From an uncultured Flavobacteriales bacterium (GTDB lineage: Bacteria; Bacteroidota; Bacteroidia; Flavobacteriales_D; Sanyastnellaceae), in the NCBI GenBank assembly GCA_943787435.1, contig CALSMK010000008.1:62001-126000 (forward strand): a stretch of 64,000 bases of DNA. The letters are read 5' to 3'. A model generated the notes under the pieces. That model ran no database searches. It was given only the letters and a program-made list of their open reading frames with translations, and was not told the origin of the DNA. The stretch's first letter is position 1. Every line of letters begins with the position of its first letter. Positions 1-9,431 of this stretch are shown here, piece by piece. The position numbers and the translations under genes are program-made.

Positions 1-1704
1 TGCGCCACTTTCTTGCCGCCAAAAGGGTTTCCCACCACCCAATATGACATGGTGGTTGCAGAGGACTTGGCGCTCCACAAATTCGACATCCTCTCCCAAC
101 GCGGCCTGGCCAAAATCAAAGACGCCCTGGACCTCATCGCCGAAACCGACCCCGATGCCCACATCGACATCCATGACATGAAACGGTTCAAGGCCGATCC
201 ACGGGTGCAACACCTGTTGCGCGAAGCCGAGGCCATAGGATGCTTCTATGTTGAGTCACCAGCCATGCGCATGCTCATGCGCAAACTCCGGGTCGACGAC
301 TACTTGGGTCTGGTTGCCGCCAGTTCCGTCATCCGCCCAGGCGTGGCGCGAAGTGGCATGATGCGCACTTACATAGAACGACACCGCTTCCCCGACCGGA
401 GGCATGAAGCCCACCCCATCCTCTTGCAAATCATGCCAGAGACCTATGGGGTGATGGTCTACCAAGAGGATGTCATCAAGGTCGCCAACCGGTTCGCCGG
501 GCTTGATCTTGGGGAAGCCGATGTGCTCCGGCGCGGAATGTCCGGGAAGTTTCGGTCCAGGGCAGAGTTTCAAAAGGCCAAGCAAGCCTTCTTCGACAAA
601 GCCAAGGAAAAGGGACACCCCACCGACATGGTCACCGAAGTATGGCGCCAAGTCGAAAGCTTTGCCGGCTACGCATTTGCCAAGGGCCACTCGGCTTCAT
701 TTGCCGTCGAAAGCTATCAAAGCCTCTTCCTCAAGGCGCATTGGCCCCTCGAATACATGACCGCCTGCATCAACAACTTTGGTGGTTTTTACCGCACGGA
801 GTTTTACGTCCACGAAGCCCGACTGCTCGGGGGAAGCATCGCCGCGCCGTGCGTGAACAGCGGCGGCTACCGGACCCGCTACACCGGCGGTACAAAAACC
901 ATCACCCTGGGGTTCAACTTGGTCAAGGGAGTGGAAGGCGAAACCGCAGCCACCATTGAGCGAGAACGTCGCCAAAATGGTCCCTACCACAACATCGAGG
1001 GCTTTGTTCGGCGAACCGGAACCGGACTGGAACAACTGCTCACCATCATTCGCATTGGCGCCTTCCGTTGGACTGGCCGGTCCAAGCAACAGCTTCAATG
1101 GGAAGCCCACTTTCTCCTAGGCCACCTGCCCAAGCGCTCCCCAACGGCCGACTTGTTCCAAGAACAGGACACAACCTCTGCCCACCACACACTGAACGCC
1201 CTTCCCCAGCTGTCCGGCGGTACAGAGGAGGACGCGTACGACGAAATTGAGCTCCTCGGGTTTCCCCTTTCTTCTCCATTCGGGCTGCTCACTTCAAACG
1301 CAAAAGACCAAGCGAATGCCGGCATCCCCGCGCGTGCTCTTCCAGAATTCATCGGTCGGAACGTCGCCATTGCCGGATACTTGGTGACCGTCAAAGAAAC
1401 CTCCACCGTCAAAGGCGATCGCATGCTGTTTGGGTGCTTTGTGGACCGCGAAGGCCTGTGGATTGACACCGTGCACTTTCCACAAGTTGCCTCTGCCTTT
1501 CCCTTTCGAGGACGCGGCGTCTACCTGCTCAACGGAACCGCAAAAGAAGAGTTTGGGTGTGTCAATGTGGAGGTCTCCTCTATGGAAAAACTGGACCTCA
1601 TGCCCGACCCTCGCTACGACGAAAGCACACCTTCAAAACTGCGGCCATCGGGCAGCCGACACAGAAAAGTTCCTCAAGCCAGGCGACTTCCCAACGCCTC
1701 TTAA
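1..1704 (+). CDS. dnaE: DNA polymerase III alpha subunit family protein, C-terminal part (5' end outside window)
   Basis: The reading frame is open from base 1 and ends at TAA 1702-1704, so about 567 C-terminal codons of a C-family replicative-type polymerase are present. Visible are the thumb and fingers region (IGCFYVESPAMRMLMRKL, VIRPGVARSGMM), the VESFAGYAFAKGHSASFA helix-hairpin region, and a C-terminal OB-fold starting near RNVAIAGYLVTVKETST. The PHP and palm regions lie upstream of the window. The short C-terminus, ending soon after the OB-fold, resembles the shorter DnaE2/ImuC-like alpha subunits used in translesion synthesis more than the long main DnaE; this subtype is inference. 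It ends 15 bp from the convergent TonB receptor. The frame is clean, unlike the genes from 4.1 kb on. Confident family call, uncertain subtype. Confidence 0.85.
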   Translation, partial: CATFLPPKGFPTTQYDMVVAEDLALHKFDILSQRGLAKIKDALDLIAETDPDAHIDIHDMKRFKADPRVQHLLREAEAIGCFYVESPAMRMLMRKLRVDDYLGLVAASSVIRPGVARSGMMRTYIERHRFPDRRHEAHPILLQIMPETYGVMVYQEDVIKVANRFAGLDLGEADVLRRGMSGKFRSRAEFQKAKQAFFDKAKEKGHPTDMVTEVWRQVESFAGYAFAKGHSASFAVESYQSLFLKAHWPLEYMTACINNFGGFYRTEFYVHEARLLGGSIAAPCVNSGGYRTRYTGGTKTITLGFNLVKGVEGETAATIERERRQNGPYHNIEGFVRRTGTGLEQLLTIIRIGAFRWTGRSKQQLQWEAHFLLGHLPKRSPTADLFQEQDTTSAHHTLNALPQLSGGTEEDAYDEIELLGFPLSSPFGLLTSNAKDQANAGIPARALPEFIGRNVAIAGYLVTVKETSTVKGDRMLFGCFVDREGLWIDTVHFPQVASAFPFRGRGVYLLNGTAKEEFGCVNVEVSSMEKLDLMPDPRYDESTPSKLRPSGSRHRKVPQARRLPNAS

Positions 1705-1719
1705 CCCCCCCTAAAGAAA

Positions 1720-4146
1720 TCAGCGGCCGAAGGCCCAGCGCACCCCTGCATACACGTTTCGCCCAAAAATCGGGGCGTAAACGATGGACGCATCAAACGA
1801 TGGGTTGTCAGCAGCATCCAGCGACCCTGGCTGCGCTCCTGGAGCAATGATTGGGTCAGCTTGGCGGTAATTGGTCACGTTTTCCACGCCCACATAAATC
1901 TGCTTGCCCTCTCCAAAGTTGCGGCTCACCTGAATGTTGCCTGTCACAAATGTGGGGGCGTAATCAGGGCGGTGATATGCGACTGGATTCCCCTCGACAG
2001 CTGTCATGGGCAGACGTTGCGGCCCCGTGACTTGAAACGTGACATCCGACCGCCACTGCCTGCCTTTGTCGTCTGGCTTGGTTCCATGCGCCACTGTCAC
2101 AAACCCGCGATGTTGGGCCACAAAAGGGTCCTGTCGCAGCCCCGCAAAATCACCATAGTCACTGCGTGCATCCACAAAGCGATACGCCACCGTCACATCC
2201 ATTCGCTTGGTCCAGTCCCACCAAAATTCGGCTTGAATGCTGCGAGACTGACTCTCTCCCTGCCTTACCCTTGCTTCTCCCGGTGTATCGAGGTCCACAA
2301 ACACACGGTTTGCAAAATCCACCCTATAGCCATCCAAGCTGAAGCTCGCATCTCGGTAACCCAAGGCAAACTTGGTCAGCAGGTTGAGGCCCATATTCCA
2401 ACTCTCTTCTGGGTTGAGGCCCCGGAACCCATCCTCAGCATTGGCATTGGGAAACGCCCAAGTGCGGTTGGACGCCCAAACACCAGCAAACTCGGCCAAT
2501 GGAACAGAAGTGCGCCAACCTCTTCCAGCGGCCAATTTGACCGTCATGGCATCGGTGATGGACCACCGTGCATTAAGCCGCGGCGAAACAAAAACACCAA
2601 ACGTGTTGTGCACGTCAGACCTCAATCCCAAGACCATGTCCCAACGTTCGCGCTTCACATTCCACTCCATGAATGCGCCCGTGGTGATCTCCTCTCGCTC
2701 GATCCGGTTGGTCTCCAAAGTCAGCATTGAGTCCGCAACAGGAAATCCGATTTCGCGTGGCACCGTCTCTCCATAGCGGTCCAACTTCCCCGTTACGCCC
2801 CAAACCAAATCGTCACCCCGTCCGGTGGGCCGCTGGTACAGCACGTTGGCTCTGGCAAACGTCTGCTCGGCGATGTAGCCCCGATTCGGACCAAACTGCA
2901 ATTCTTGATTGTGGTTGCCCAACATGATTTGACTGCCCAAACTCCGGCCTTCCTCATTGGGAAAAACATACCCGGTTTTGGCCGAGGCCACAACGCGGTC
3001 CACGCGCTGATCCGCCATCCATAAACCCTCAGAACCCGCATCAAAGAGCGGCAACTGCCCTGCTGATTTGTCCTGAGAAATCACGGTTACAGCATACTCT
3101 CCACGCAGGCCACGGTCGCCGACATACTTCCAATTAGAGCGCAGAACGAGGTCCTTAGACAACGCGTTGTCTTGAAAACCATCCCCGTTGCGATCATTGA
3201 TTCGGTCCGACCATTCCCCGTGTGTCAGAAGCGCTGACTTCCATTTCCTAGAGACTTTGTGGCTGCTGACCGTGTTGATTTCGTAACGGCCCGCGCGGTT
3301 CAGAAAGCCGTTGATGATGAGCTTCTCTTTCAAATCGGCATTGCGCAGGGCTACGTTGATTTGACCGGTCATGCTTTCATGACCCAGCGTCACCGACCCT
3401 GCTCCTTTTCCAATGTGGATTTGGTCCACCCATTCTCCAGGAATGAATTTCATCCCTTGCAAGATGTTGAGGCCACGCGCACCCGGCATGTTGTCGAACA
3501 TGATTTGGGTGTACTTGCCATCCAAACCCAGCATGCGAATCTGCTTGGTGCCTGTCACCGCGTCTGTGAAACTGGCGTCAACGGCTGCATTGGTCTCAAA
3601 TGCCTCGCTCAGGTTGCAACATGCCGCCCGGCACAACTCGTTGCGGCCCAAAGTTTGAACCACCAGCGGGTCCAACAAGCTCACTGACGTTGTGGGCCCT
3701 TTTGCCACCACTTCAGCCTCGCTCAACTGAAAGCCCTCGCCCAATGGAATTTCCACAAAGTCCTGACCAATGAAGGGCAGCTCTGCCCTTTCTAATCCAA
3801 TGAAACTGGCCACGAGCGTATCGCCCACTTTGCCTTGCAGCCTGAAGAACCCGTGCGAATCTGTGGCCGTCCCTTGGCCTGTGCTTTTCCAAACAACGTA
3901 AGCTCCGGGTAGGGCTTCCCAATTTTCTTCTGCACGGCCCTCTTCTGCCGAATGATCGTGGGATGAATGGTCCACCGATTGCTTGGAAAACACCTTCCCC
4001 CGAACAGTACTGGTCTTCTGAGACCACGCTTGACCAAAACTGAAAATCATGGCGACCAAGACGGCGCCACGGATCCAAAAAGGGGCCTTGACTCGATTCA
4101 ATTGAATCGCCCCATCAACGGTCATCGTCGTCATGATCATCATCAT
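1720..4146 (-). CDS. TonB-dependent receptor, probably metal-related
   Basis: 808-residue outer-membrane receptor. A signal peptide follows Met8 (MTVDGAIQLNR, then a hydrophobic stretch to AWSQ), so Met8 at 4125 is a credible alternative start. Next come a carboxypeptidase-regulatory-like domain, interrupted by a His/Asp insert (SSHDHSAEE), then a plug domain (LGLDGKYTQIMFDNMPG) and a C-terminal beta barrel ending GVRWAFGR. The plug carries a Cys cluster (CRAACC). The gene lies directly downstream of a small HMA-domain gene, with an ATGA overlap in the present reading. The neighbour, the His-rich insert and the Cys cluster suggest uptake or export of a transition metal; the substrate is inference. 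It converges on the polymerase gene with a 15 bp gap. Length is normal and the frame intact. Confidence 0.88.
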   Translation of the reverse strand: MMMIMTTMTVDGAIQLNRVKAPFWIRGAVLVAMIFSFGQAWSQKTSTVRGKVFSKQSVDHSSHDHSAEEGRAEENWEALPGAYVVWKSTGQGTATDSHGFFRLQGKVGDTLVASFIGLERAELPFIGQDFVEIPLGEGFQLSEAEVVAKGPTTSVSLLDPLVVQTLGRNELCRAACCNLSEAFETNAAVDASFTDAVTGTKQIRMLGLDGKYTQIMFDNMPGARGLNILQGMKFIPGEWVDQIHIGKGAGSVTLGHESMTGQINVALRNADLKEKLIINGFLNRAGRYEINTVSSHKVSRKWKSALLTHGEWSDRINDRNGDGFQDNALSKDLVLRSNWKYVGDRGLRGEYAVTVISQDKSAGQLPLFDAGSEGLWMADQRVDRVVASAKTGYVFPNEEGRSLGSQIMLGNHNQELQFGPNRGYIAEQTFARANVLYQRPTGRGDDLVWGVTGKLDRYGETVPREIGFPVADSMLTLETNRIEREEITTGAFMEWNVKRERWDMVLGLRSDVHNTFGVFVSPRLNARWSITDAMTVKLAAGRGWRTSVPLAEFAGVWASNRTWAFPNANAEDGFRGLNPEESWNMGLNLLTKFALGYRDASFSLDGYRVDFANRVFVDLDTPGEARVRQGESQSRSIQAEFWWDWTKRMDVTVAYRFVDARSDYGDFAGLRQDPFVAQHRGFVTVAHGTKPDDKGRQWRSDVTFQVTGPQRLPMTAVEGNPVAYHRPDYAPTFVTGNIQVSRNFGEGKQIYVGVENVTNYRQADPIIAPGAQPGSLDAADNPSFDASIVYAPIFGRNVYAGVRWAFGR

Positions 4147-4487
4147 GGTCGTCGTCGTGGCCGTGGTCGTGGCTCGTGGTCGTGGCCGTGGTCTTCATGG
4201 CTCTTCTGATGCTCTGAACATCCCGAGCACCCATCTCGATAAAGACAACACGCATCCAAATCGCCATAGGCTTCATCACTTGCGGTGAAGCGATCCGTAT
4301 CGTGACCAGCTTCGGCCACCAATTGTTGGATTCGTTCCTCTGAAATTTTCTTGGGCTTGTAGACCACAATGGCCTTCTGCTCGAACTGATCCCATTCGGC
4401 AGCGCGGACGCCAGAAACGTCCAATGCCCCAATGATTCTGTCTTCGCACATGGGACAGCACCCTTTGGCCGTGAACTCAGTCTTCAA
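4143..4487 (-). CDS. HMA-domain heavy-metal-binding protein (ends probably frameshifted)
   Basis: As read, a 114-residue frame starting at TTG 4487, with a heavy-metal-associated ferredoxin-like fold: TEFTAKGCCPMCEDRI holds a CxxC-type metal site, followed by VVYKPKKISEERIQQLV. More Cys residues follow (DACCLYRDGCSGC). The C-terminus in this frame is HEDHGHDHEPRPRPRRRP, while the -1 frame over the same bases reads a His/Asp-rich tail (SHDHGHDDDHDDDHDDDD) ending at 4115. Upstream, an ATG at 4552 begins a signal-peptide-like stretch (MRF, LIILGLMGF, then SGVALGQGSLKTEF) that joins this frame only across two shifts, one at the A7 run 4541-4547. The true product is therefore probably an exported metal chaperone with a His/Asp tail, spanning about 4115-4552. 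It precedes the TonB receptor, suggesting joint metal handling. Confidence 0.7.
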   Translation of the reverse strand: MKTEFTAKGCCPMCEDRIIGALDVSGVRAAEWDQFEQKAIVVYKPKKISEERIQQLVAEAGHDTDRFTASDEAYGDLDACCLYRDGCSGCSEHQKSHEDHGHDHEPRPRPRRRP

Positions 4488-4616
4488 TGATCCTTGTCCC
4501 AGCGCAACGCCTGAGAAACCCCATCAACCCCAGAATGATCAAAAAAACGCATTGTGCAATATAGCCCTTGCATCAGGCAGTTGATGTAGGAATCCCGCTA
4601 AAAGAAAACAAACATG

Positions 4617-5372
4617 TCAATCCCCGCTGACCTGAGACTTCAAGTAATCCCGGTTCATGCGAGCAATGTTGTCCAAACTGATTCCCTTGGGACACTCGAC
4701 TTCGCAAGCTCCAGTATTGGTGCAGTTTCCAAAGCCTTCTTTGTCCATTTGATCCACCATGCGTTGGACACGAGCCATGCGCTCAGGCTGACCCTGAGGA
4801 AGCAAAGCCAATTGGCTCACTTTCGCAGAGGCAAACAGCATCGCCGAGGCATTCTTACATGTCGCCACGCAAGCGCCACAACCGATGCAAGTGGCTGCAT
4901 TGAACGCCTCATCCGCAGCTGGCTTTGGAATGGGTATCGCGTTTCCATCCAGTGGATTTCCAGAGCTGTTCACGCTCACGTAACCACCGGCCTGTATGAT
5001 GCGGTCGAATGCACCACGGTCCACGGCCAAGTCCTTGACCACCGGGAAAGCCGCCGCCCTCCAATGGCTCGATGTAAATCGTTTCGCCATCCTTAAAGCT
5101 GCGCATGTGCAACTGGCAAGTCGTCGTCTTGCGGTTGGGTCCATGCGCCTCGCCATTGATGAACATGCTGCACATGCCACAAATGCCCTCGCGGCTACAG
5201 TCGTGGTCGAAGGCCACCGGGTCCTGTCCGTCCCGGATGAGCTGGTCGTTCAGCACGTCCATCATCTCGAGGAAGCTCATGTCATCGGTGATGCCCGATC
5301 ACCGGGTAGGTCTCCATCCTCCCCTCTTCCTGCGGCCCTTCCTGCCGCCAGATCTTCAACGTGAAAGTCCAT
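4617..5372 (-). pseudogene. sdhB: Succinate dehydrogenase iron-sulfur subunit SdhB, broken by three 1-base shifts
   Basis: Iron-sulfur subunit linking SdhA flavin to the quinone-reducing membrane anchor. Start ATG at 5372 (MDFHV), stop at 4617-4619. Three extra bases, at 5357, 5293 and 5043, break the frame; skipping them gives one uninterrupted protein of 250 residues, the usual length for the Bacteroidota type. In order: N-terminal MDFHVKIWRQEG and [18 protein letters not shown], the [2Fe-2S] ligands in [13 protein letters not shown] and TTTCQLHM, then the [4Fe-4S]/[3Fe-4S] motifs [15 protein letters not shown] and [15 protein letters not shown], ending KSQVSGD. All cluster ligands are intact, which argues for sequence error rather than gene decay. 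Last gene of the sdhC-A-B operon, 26 bp after sdhA. Confidence 0.85.
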
Positions 5373-5398
5373 GCTTTCGAATCGTATCAGGTTCCGGA

Positions 5399-7433
5399 TT
5401 ATTTGTAACTGCGGGTCTTCAATTCGACGTTCTCGAACTTCAGCTCCTCCTTGTGGTGGGTCGCCTCCGCTGGCGTCACCGGTATACGCCCACGCGCTCA
5501 CGTGAGCATGTCCCTGCGTCATCCCGCAGGGCCTCGCCTTCCGGCTGTCTGGTACTCCTCGCGGAAGTGGCCCCCACAGCTCTCCTTGCGCTCCAAAGCG
5601 TCCTTGCACATCAGCTCTCCGAGCTCCAGCAAGTCTGACACACGCTTCCTGCCTTGTCCAATTCAGGGTTGTAGCGGTCTCCGCCGTCCGGGACGCAAAC
5701 GTCCTTCTCGAACTCCTCGCGCAAAGCCTGAATGTCTGCAATGGCTTGCGTCAATCCTTTCGCATTGCGCGACATCCCACATTGGTTCCACATGATGCGG
5801 CCCAACCTGCGGTGGAAATCATCCACGGGGGTTTTGCCCTTGCCATTAGCAGCTTGGCATGCGATCAGACACCGCTTTTTCTGCCGCCTCAAACTCAGGT
5901 GTTTCCGTCGAGATCTCCCCTGTCCGGATGTCATCCGCGAGGTAGTCGCCAATGGTGTACGGCAAGCACAAAGTATCCATCCGCCAAGTCCCTGCATCAG
6001 CGCCGAGGCGCCGAGACGGTTCGCTCCGTGATCGGAGAAGTTGGCCTCCCCACAGGCGTACAAGCCGGGGACCGTGGTCTGCAAGTTGTAGTCCACCCAA
6101 AGCCCGCCCATGGTGTAGTGCACCGCCGGATAAATGCGCATGGGCGTCTTGTACGGGTTGTCGGCCGTGATCTGCTCGTACATCTGGAACAGGTTGCCGT
6201 ATTTGGCGCGTCACAGCCGCTTCTCCCAACTCGCGAATCTTCTCTACTGAAGGGGCTGGAATGCCCTGAACCTTGGCCTCGGTGCGGCCGTAGCGGTCAA
6301 TGGCACTGGAATAATCCAAATACACAGCCTCGCCCGCTTGATTCACACCAAACCCGGCGTCGCACCGCTCTTTTGCAGCGCGGCTGGCCACATCCCGTGG
6401 CACCAAGTTGCCGAAACGCTGGATACCTGCGCTCCAAGTAGTAGTCCCCTGGCTCCTCACGCACATCTGTAGGCCGCATGCGTTCCCTTCCGAATCGCTT
6501 CTACATCCGATTCGTGCTTGGGCACCCAAATCCGGCCGTCGTTCCTCAAGACTCAGACATCAAGGTCAACTTGCTCTGGTACTCACCGCTCACCGGAATG
6601 CACGTGGGGTGAATCTGCGTGTAACTGGGGTTGGCCATGTAAGCTCCACGGCGGTGGGCCTTCCAGGCAGCAGACACGTTGGAGCCCATCGCATTGGTGC
6701 TCAAGAAGAACACATTTCCGTATCCCCCACTGCACAATCACAACAGCGTGGGCGCCGTGGCGCTCCACCTCTCCGGTCACCAAGTTCCGGGCAATGATGC
6801 CCCTCGCTTTTCCATCAACGGTCACCACGTCCATCAACTCGTGACGGTTGTACATGGTCACTTTGCCCTTTGGAAATTTGACGGCTCAAGGCACTGTAAG
6901 CTCCGAGCAGCAACTGCTGACCCGTTTGGCCTTTGGCGTAAAACGTGCGGCTCACCTGAACACCGCCAAAAGAACGGTTGTCCAACATGCCACCGTAATC
7001 GCGGGCAAAGGGCACGCCTTGGGCCACGCATTGGTCGATGATGTTGGTGCTGACCTCGGCAAGGCGGTGAACGTTGGCCTCGCGGCTGCGGTAGTCCCCT
7101 CCTTTGATCGTGTCATAAAACAAGCGGTAGACCGAGTCTCCGTCGTTCTGGTAGTTCTTGGCGGCATTGATGCCCCCTTGGGCCGCGATGGAGTGCGCAC
7201 GCCGCGGGCTGTCCTGAAAGCAGAACGCCTTGACGTTGTACCCCATCTCAGCCAGGGAAGCCGCGGCTGAGCTGCCGGCCAATCCCGTCCCCACGACAAT
7301 CACATCGATGAGGCGCTTGTTCGACGGGTTCACCAGCCGAATGTTGTTCTTGTGGTGGGTCCACTTATCGGCCAGTGGTCCCTCCGGCGTCTTCGCGTCG
7401 AAGCGCCACGCTGTGCTCGGGCATTTCAGTCAT
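5399..7433 (-). pseudogene. sdhA: Succinate dehydrogenase flavoprotein subunit SdhA, broken by many frameshifts
   Basis: Catalytic FAD subunit of complex II, oxidising succinate to fumarate. Fragments in all three frames line up in order. ATG at 7433 leads into [16 protein letters not shown] after an early shift. Then come the FAD Rossmann motif [33 protein letters not shown] (site of covalent FAD attachment in the family), [16 protein letters not shown], then [13 protein letters not shown] and [67 protein letters not shown], and C-terminus HHKEELKFENVELKTRSYK with stop at 5399-5401. The span of about 2035 bp (about 678 codons) fits the Bacteroidota type. I count at least eight frame changes. 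The conserved motifs are undamaged, so this looks like an indel-rich sequence stretch over an intact gene. Confidence 0.85.
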
Positions 7434-7454
7434 CGCTTCTCGCGTTGCGCCGAA

Positions 7455-8172
7455 TCAGGCCTGGGTGATATACAGGTACACGACAATGGCCGAGAACAGC
7501 ACGGGCACCACCACGCTGAACGCCTTGCCCAAGGCCACCCATGATTGGCAGTGAACCTGGGGATGTCGCAGTCCCATCGATTGAAATCCGCTGGAGAAAG
7601 CCATGCCACAAGTGGAAGCCCAACGCAAACTGCCCCAGCAGGTAGAGGCCAATGGACGGCAACGCAAGGCCGTTGAGTTCGGATGGTTAAGAACGGCGGC
7701 CACCACGGTGTACAGGTCCTTCATCCATGTCCCTCGTCGTAGGGTCCTCCATGGCCACCGTCTCCAAAGTGCATCTGCCACCAGAAGTTCTGCATGTGTG
7801 TGACCAAGAAGACCAGAGACGATGGTGCCCAGCATCATCATGTTCCGGCTGCTCCACCCTGCATTGGTGGAGGCGCCGCTCCATGGCATATCGCACGGGG
7901 CGGGCTTTTCTGTTTTGGATGGACAACACAATGCCATCCGCCAAGTGAAAAAGCACCGCGAAATACGTCAAGTAAGACAAGCACCTTCACCGCGGGAAAC
8001 GTGGTCATGAACTTGGCGTACTCATTGAATTTCACGCCGCCATCAGAGGCTGCGGTAAAAGCTGAAGGTTTCCTGCGAGGTGTCCCGCAAGGAAGAGACA
8101 GAGGAAAAGCCCTGTCGCCGCCATGGCATACTTCTTGGCGAGCGACGACTTGAGGATTCCGTTTTGGGCCAT
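7455..8172 (-). pseudogene. sdhC: Succinate dehydrogenase cytochrome b subunit SdhC, frameshifted
   Basis: Single-polypeptide membrane anchor (type B complex II) that binds heme b and quinone. ATG at 8172 begins MAQNGILKSSLAKKYAMAAT, followed by the first membrane segment (GLFLCLFLAGHLAGNLQLL). The frame then shifts near 8035 into FNEYAKFMTTFPAVKVLVLL, shifts again through the MSYLTYFAVLFHLADGI region, and later reads MKDLYTVVAAVLNHP, SIGLYLLGQFALGFHLWHG, FSSGFQSMGLRHP and the last helix, ending AIVVYLYITQA with TGA at 7455-7457. The family-typical HLWHGF segment carries conserved His. The span of about 239 codons is normal. First gene of the operon, 21 bp before sdhA. Several indels, no loss of recognisable segments. 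Confidence 0.8.
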
Positions 8173-8234
8173 CTGGTGCACGTTCAAACGCTGGACAACT
8201 CACTGTCTGCCGTTCTGCGAATTTACGGCCCGAG

Positions 8235-8262
8235 GGCGGGGGCACAACTGCGTACCCCCGCC
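8235..8262 (-). terminator. GC-rich hairpin downstream of ssb, candidate terminator
   Basis: Perfect 8 bp stem GGCGGGGG / CCCCCGCC (8235-8242 and 8255-8262) with a 12-base loop, 18 bases past the ssb stop on the minus strand and upstream of sdhC. There is no clear U-tract on the minus strand, so it may be a weak or factor-dependent terminator, or a leader structure of the sdh operon. Confidence 0.4.
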
Positions 8263-8280
8263 TACACGTGACCAAATTCG

Positions 8281-8629
8281 TCAGTCAGGTTCTTGAGGGA
8301 CCCTGTCGAGCATCAACATCTCCTGCGTGACGATTTCTGCAGCTACCCGTTTCTGGCCCTGTTTGTCCTCATACTGCCGGTAGACGAGGCGCCCTTCAAT
8401 GGCCACTTCACTGCCTTCGAGAGAGTACGCGGTCATGATCTCAGCAAGCTGGCCCCAAGCGATGACATTGTGCCATTGGGTGGCTTCCGTCTTCTCGCCT
8501 TGGGCGTTGCGGTAAACCTCATTGGTGGCCAGCCTCAAGTGGCCTTGACTTTGTCCCCGTCGAATTCAATCCTTCGGGATCTTGGCCGAGCCGGCCGATG
8601 AGCAATACACGGTTGCGGAGTGCATTCAT
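8281..8629 (-). pseudogene. ssb: Single-stranded DNA-binding protein, frameshifted
   Basis: SSB OB-fold protein. ATG at 8629 reads MNALRNRVLLIGRLGQDPEG, the standard N-terminus. The frame then breaks near 8563 and again near 8543. The middle (EFDGDKVKAT) lies in a second frame, and from about 8538 the third segment reads RLATNEVYRN, TQWHNVIAWGQLAEI, LEGSEVAIEGRLVYRQYED and ends MLMLDRVPQEPD at 8281. Inserting one base at each point restores about 116 codons. That is short for a replicative SSB because the long acidic tail is missing, but a short SSB of about 115 residues is common as a second copy in Bacteroidota. It lies between a hairpin (8235-8262) and a divergent gene starting at 8749. 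Confidence 0.8.
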
Positions 8630-8748
8630 ATGTTGTGTGGGGATTAAAGTTCGCCGCCAAATTGAGGGTTGGCCTGCGCATTCACCCCCCTCTTTGTCCC
8701 CGGTTTCGCTCGTGTGCCGGCCTCGTTTGTTCTCGTTAGCTTCGAACC

Positions 8749-9387
8749 ATGCGCCACCATACTCACCACGCTCTCGTTCCGTTGCTTTTGCTCCCTCTGC
8801 TGGTTCTGACCGATTTAACTGCACAAGCCCAATCCAGCATTTGGGTAGATGTGGTCCCCATGACCCGACGCTTGTTGGGGTCCGCAAACGAAGATGTTCA
8901 GCTGGGCATTGGCTGGAGTTCAAACACTGAGACCAACGGCTGGCGCGCATTGGCTGGGGTCAGCATGGAAACCCGATTAGAAGACAACTTTGGCACTGAA
9001 ATTCAAACCAACAACCGCGACCTCAGCCTCCGGTTGGGTCGCCGCTGGAGACGGGGCGACAATGAACCCCCTAAAGCCTGCTGGATCCACATGGGCTTGG
9101 ATGCGGTGTTTAGTCTAGAACACATCGGCTCCAGCTCCACCAACGTGGATTTCACCTCCACCAACAACACCAACCTGATTCAATCGGGGTTCTCCGGGGT
9201 TTTGGGCATTTCCTGCCGCATCGCAGAAGGGTTTCTGCTCGTCACAGAAGCCCGCATGGACGCCCTTTATGTGTCGGAAACCACCAAAATATCTGACAGT
9301 TTCGGAGGAGACTTTAGCAGCGCTAGCTACGGTTGGTCCAGTCAACTCACCCCACCACTTCAATTGATGCTGGCCTTGCGTTTGTGA
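8749..9387 (+). CDS. Exported hypothetical protein, outer-membrane beta-barrel-like
   Basis: 212 residues, starting with a signal peptide (MRHHTHHALVPLLLLPLLVL, cleavage probably after AQAQ). The remainder alternates short amphipathic strands rich in aromatic and Gly residues (LGIGWSSNTETNGWRALAGV, LRLGRRWRRG, SGVLGISCRIAEGFLLVTEA) and ends LQLMLALRL, a pattern expected of a small outer-membrane barrel. I recognise no named family. It is the one undisturbed frame inside the indel-rich 4.1-11.4 kb stretch. It is divergent from ssb (119 bp between starts) and 44 bp upstream of the cytochrome c peroxidase, which could be co-transcribed. Function unknown. Confidence 0.65.
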   Translation: MRHHTHHALVPLLLLPLLVLTDLTAQAQSSIWVDVVPMTRRLLGSANEDVQLGIGWSSNTETNGWRALAGVSMETRLEDNFGTEIQTNNRDLSLRLGRRWRRGDNEPPKACWIHMGLDAVFSLEHIGSSSTNVDFTSTNNTNLIQSGFSGVLGISCRIAEGFLLVTEARMDALYVSETTKISDSFGGDFSSASYGWSSQLTPPLQLMLALRL

Positions 9388-9431
9388 ACGGTGCAACCCG
9401 TTCCATCCCGATGGAGTTAACTTCATGACCC

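Noticed and set aside
1861-2730. Plus-strand frame of 289 codons opposite the TonB receptor
   Set aside because: Shadow of the receptor barrel region; composition unlike a real protein (many His, Cys and Arg).
4110-4200. GTC/GTGG repetitive tract that might be a tandem repeat or CRISPR-like
   Set aside because: The period is three and matches His and Asp codons of a metal-binding tail; no spacer-repeat pattern.
4617-8172. True pseudogenisation of the sdh operon
   Set aside because: All ligand and motif residues survive and SdhB is fixed by exactly three one-base edits; decay would also show substitutions and larger deletions.
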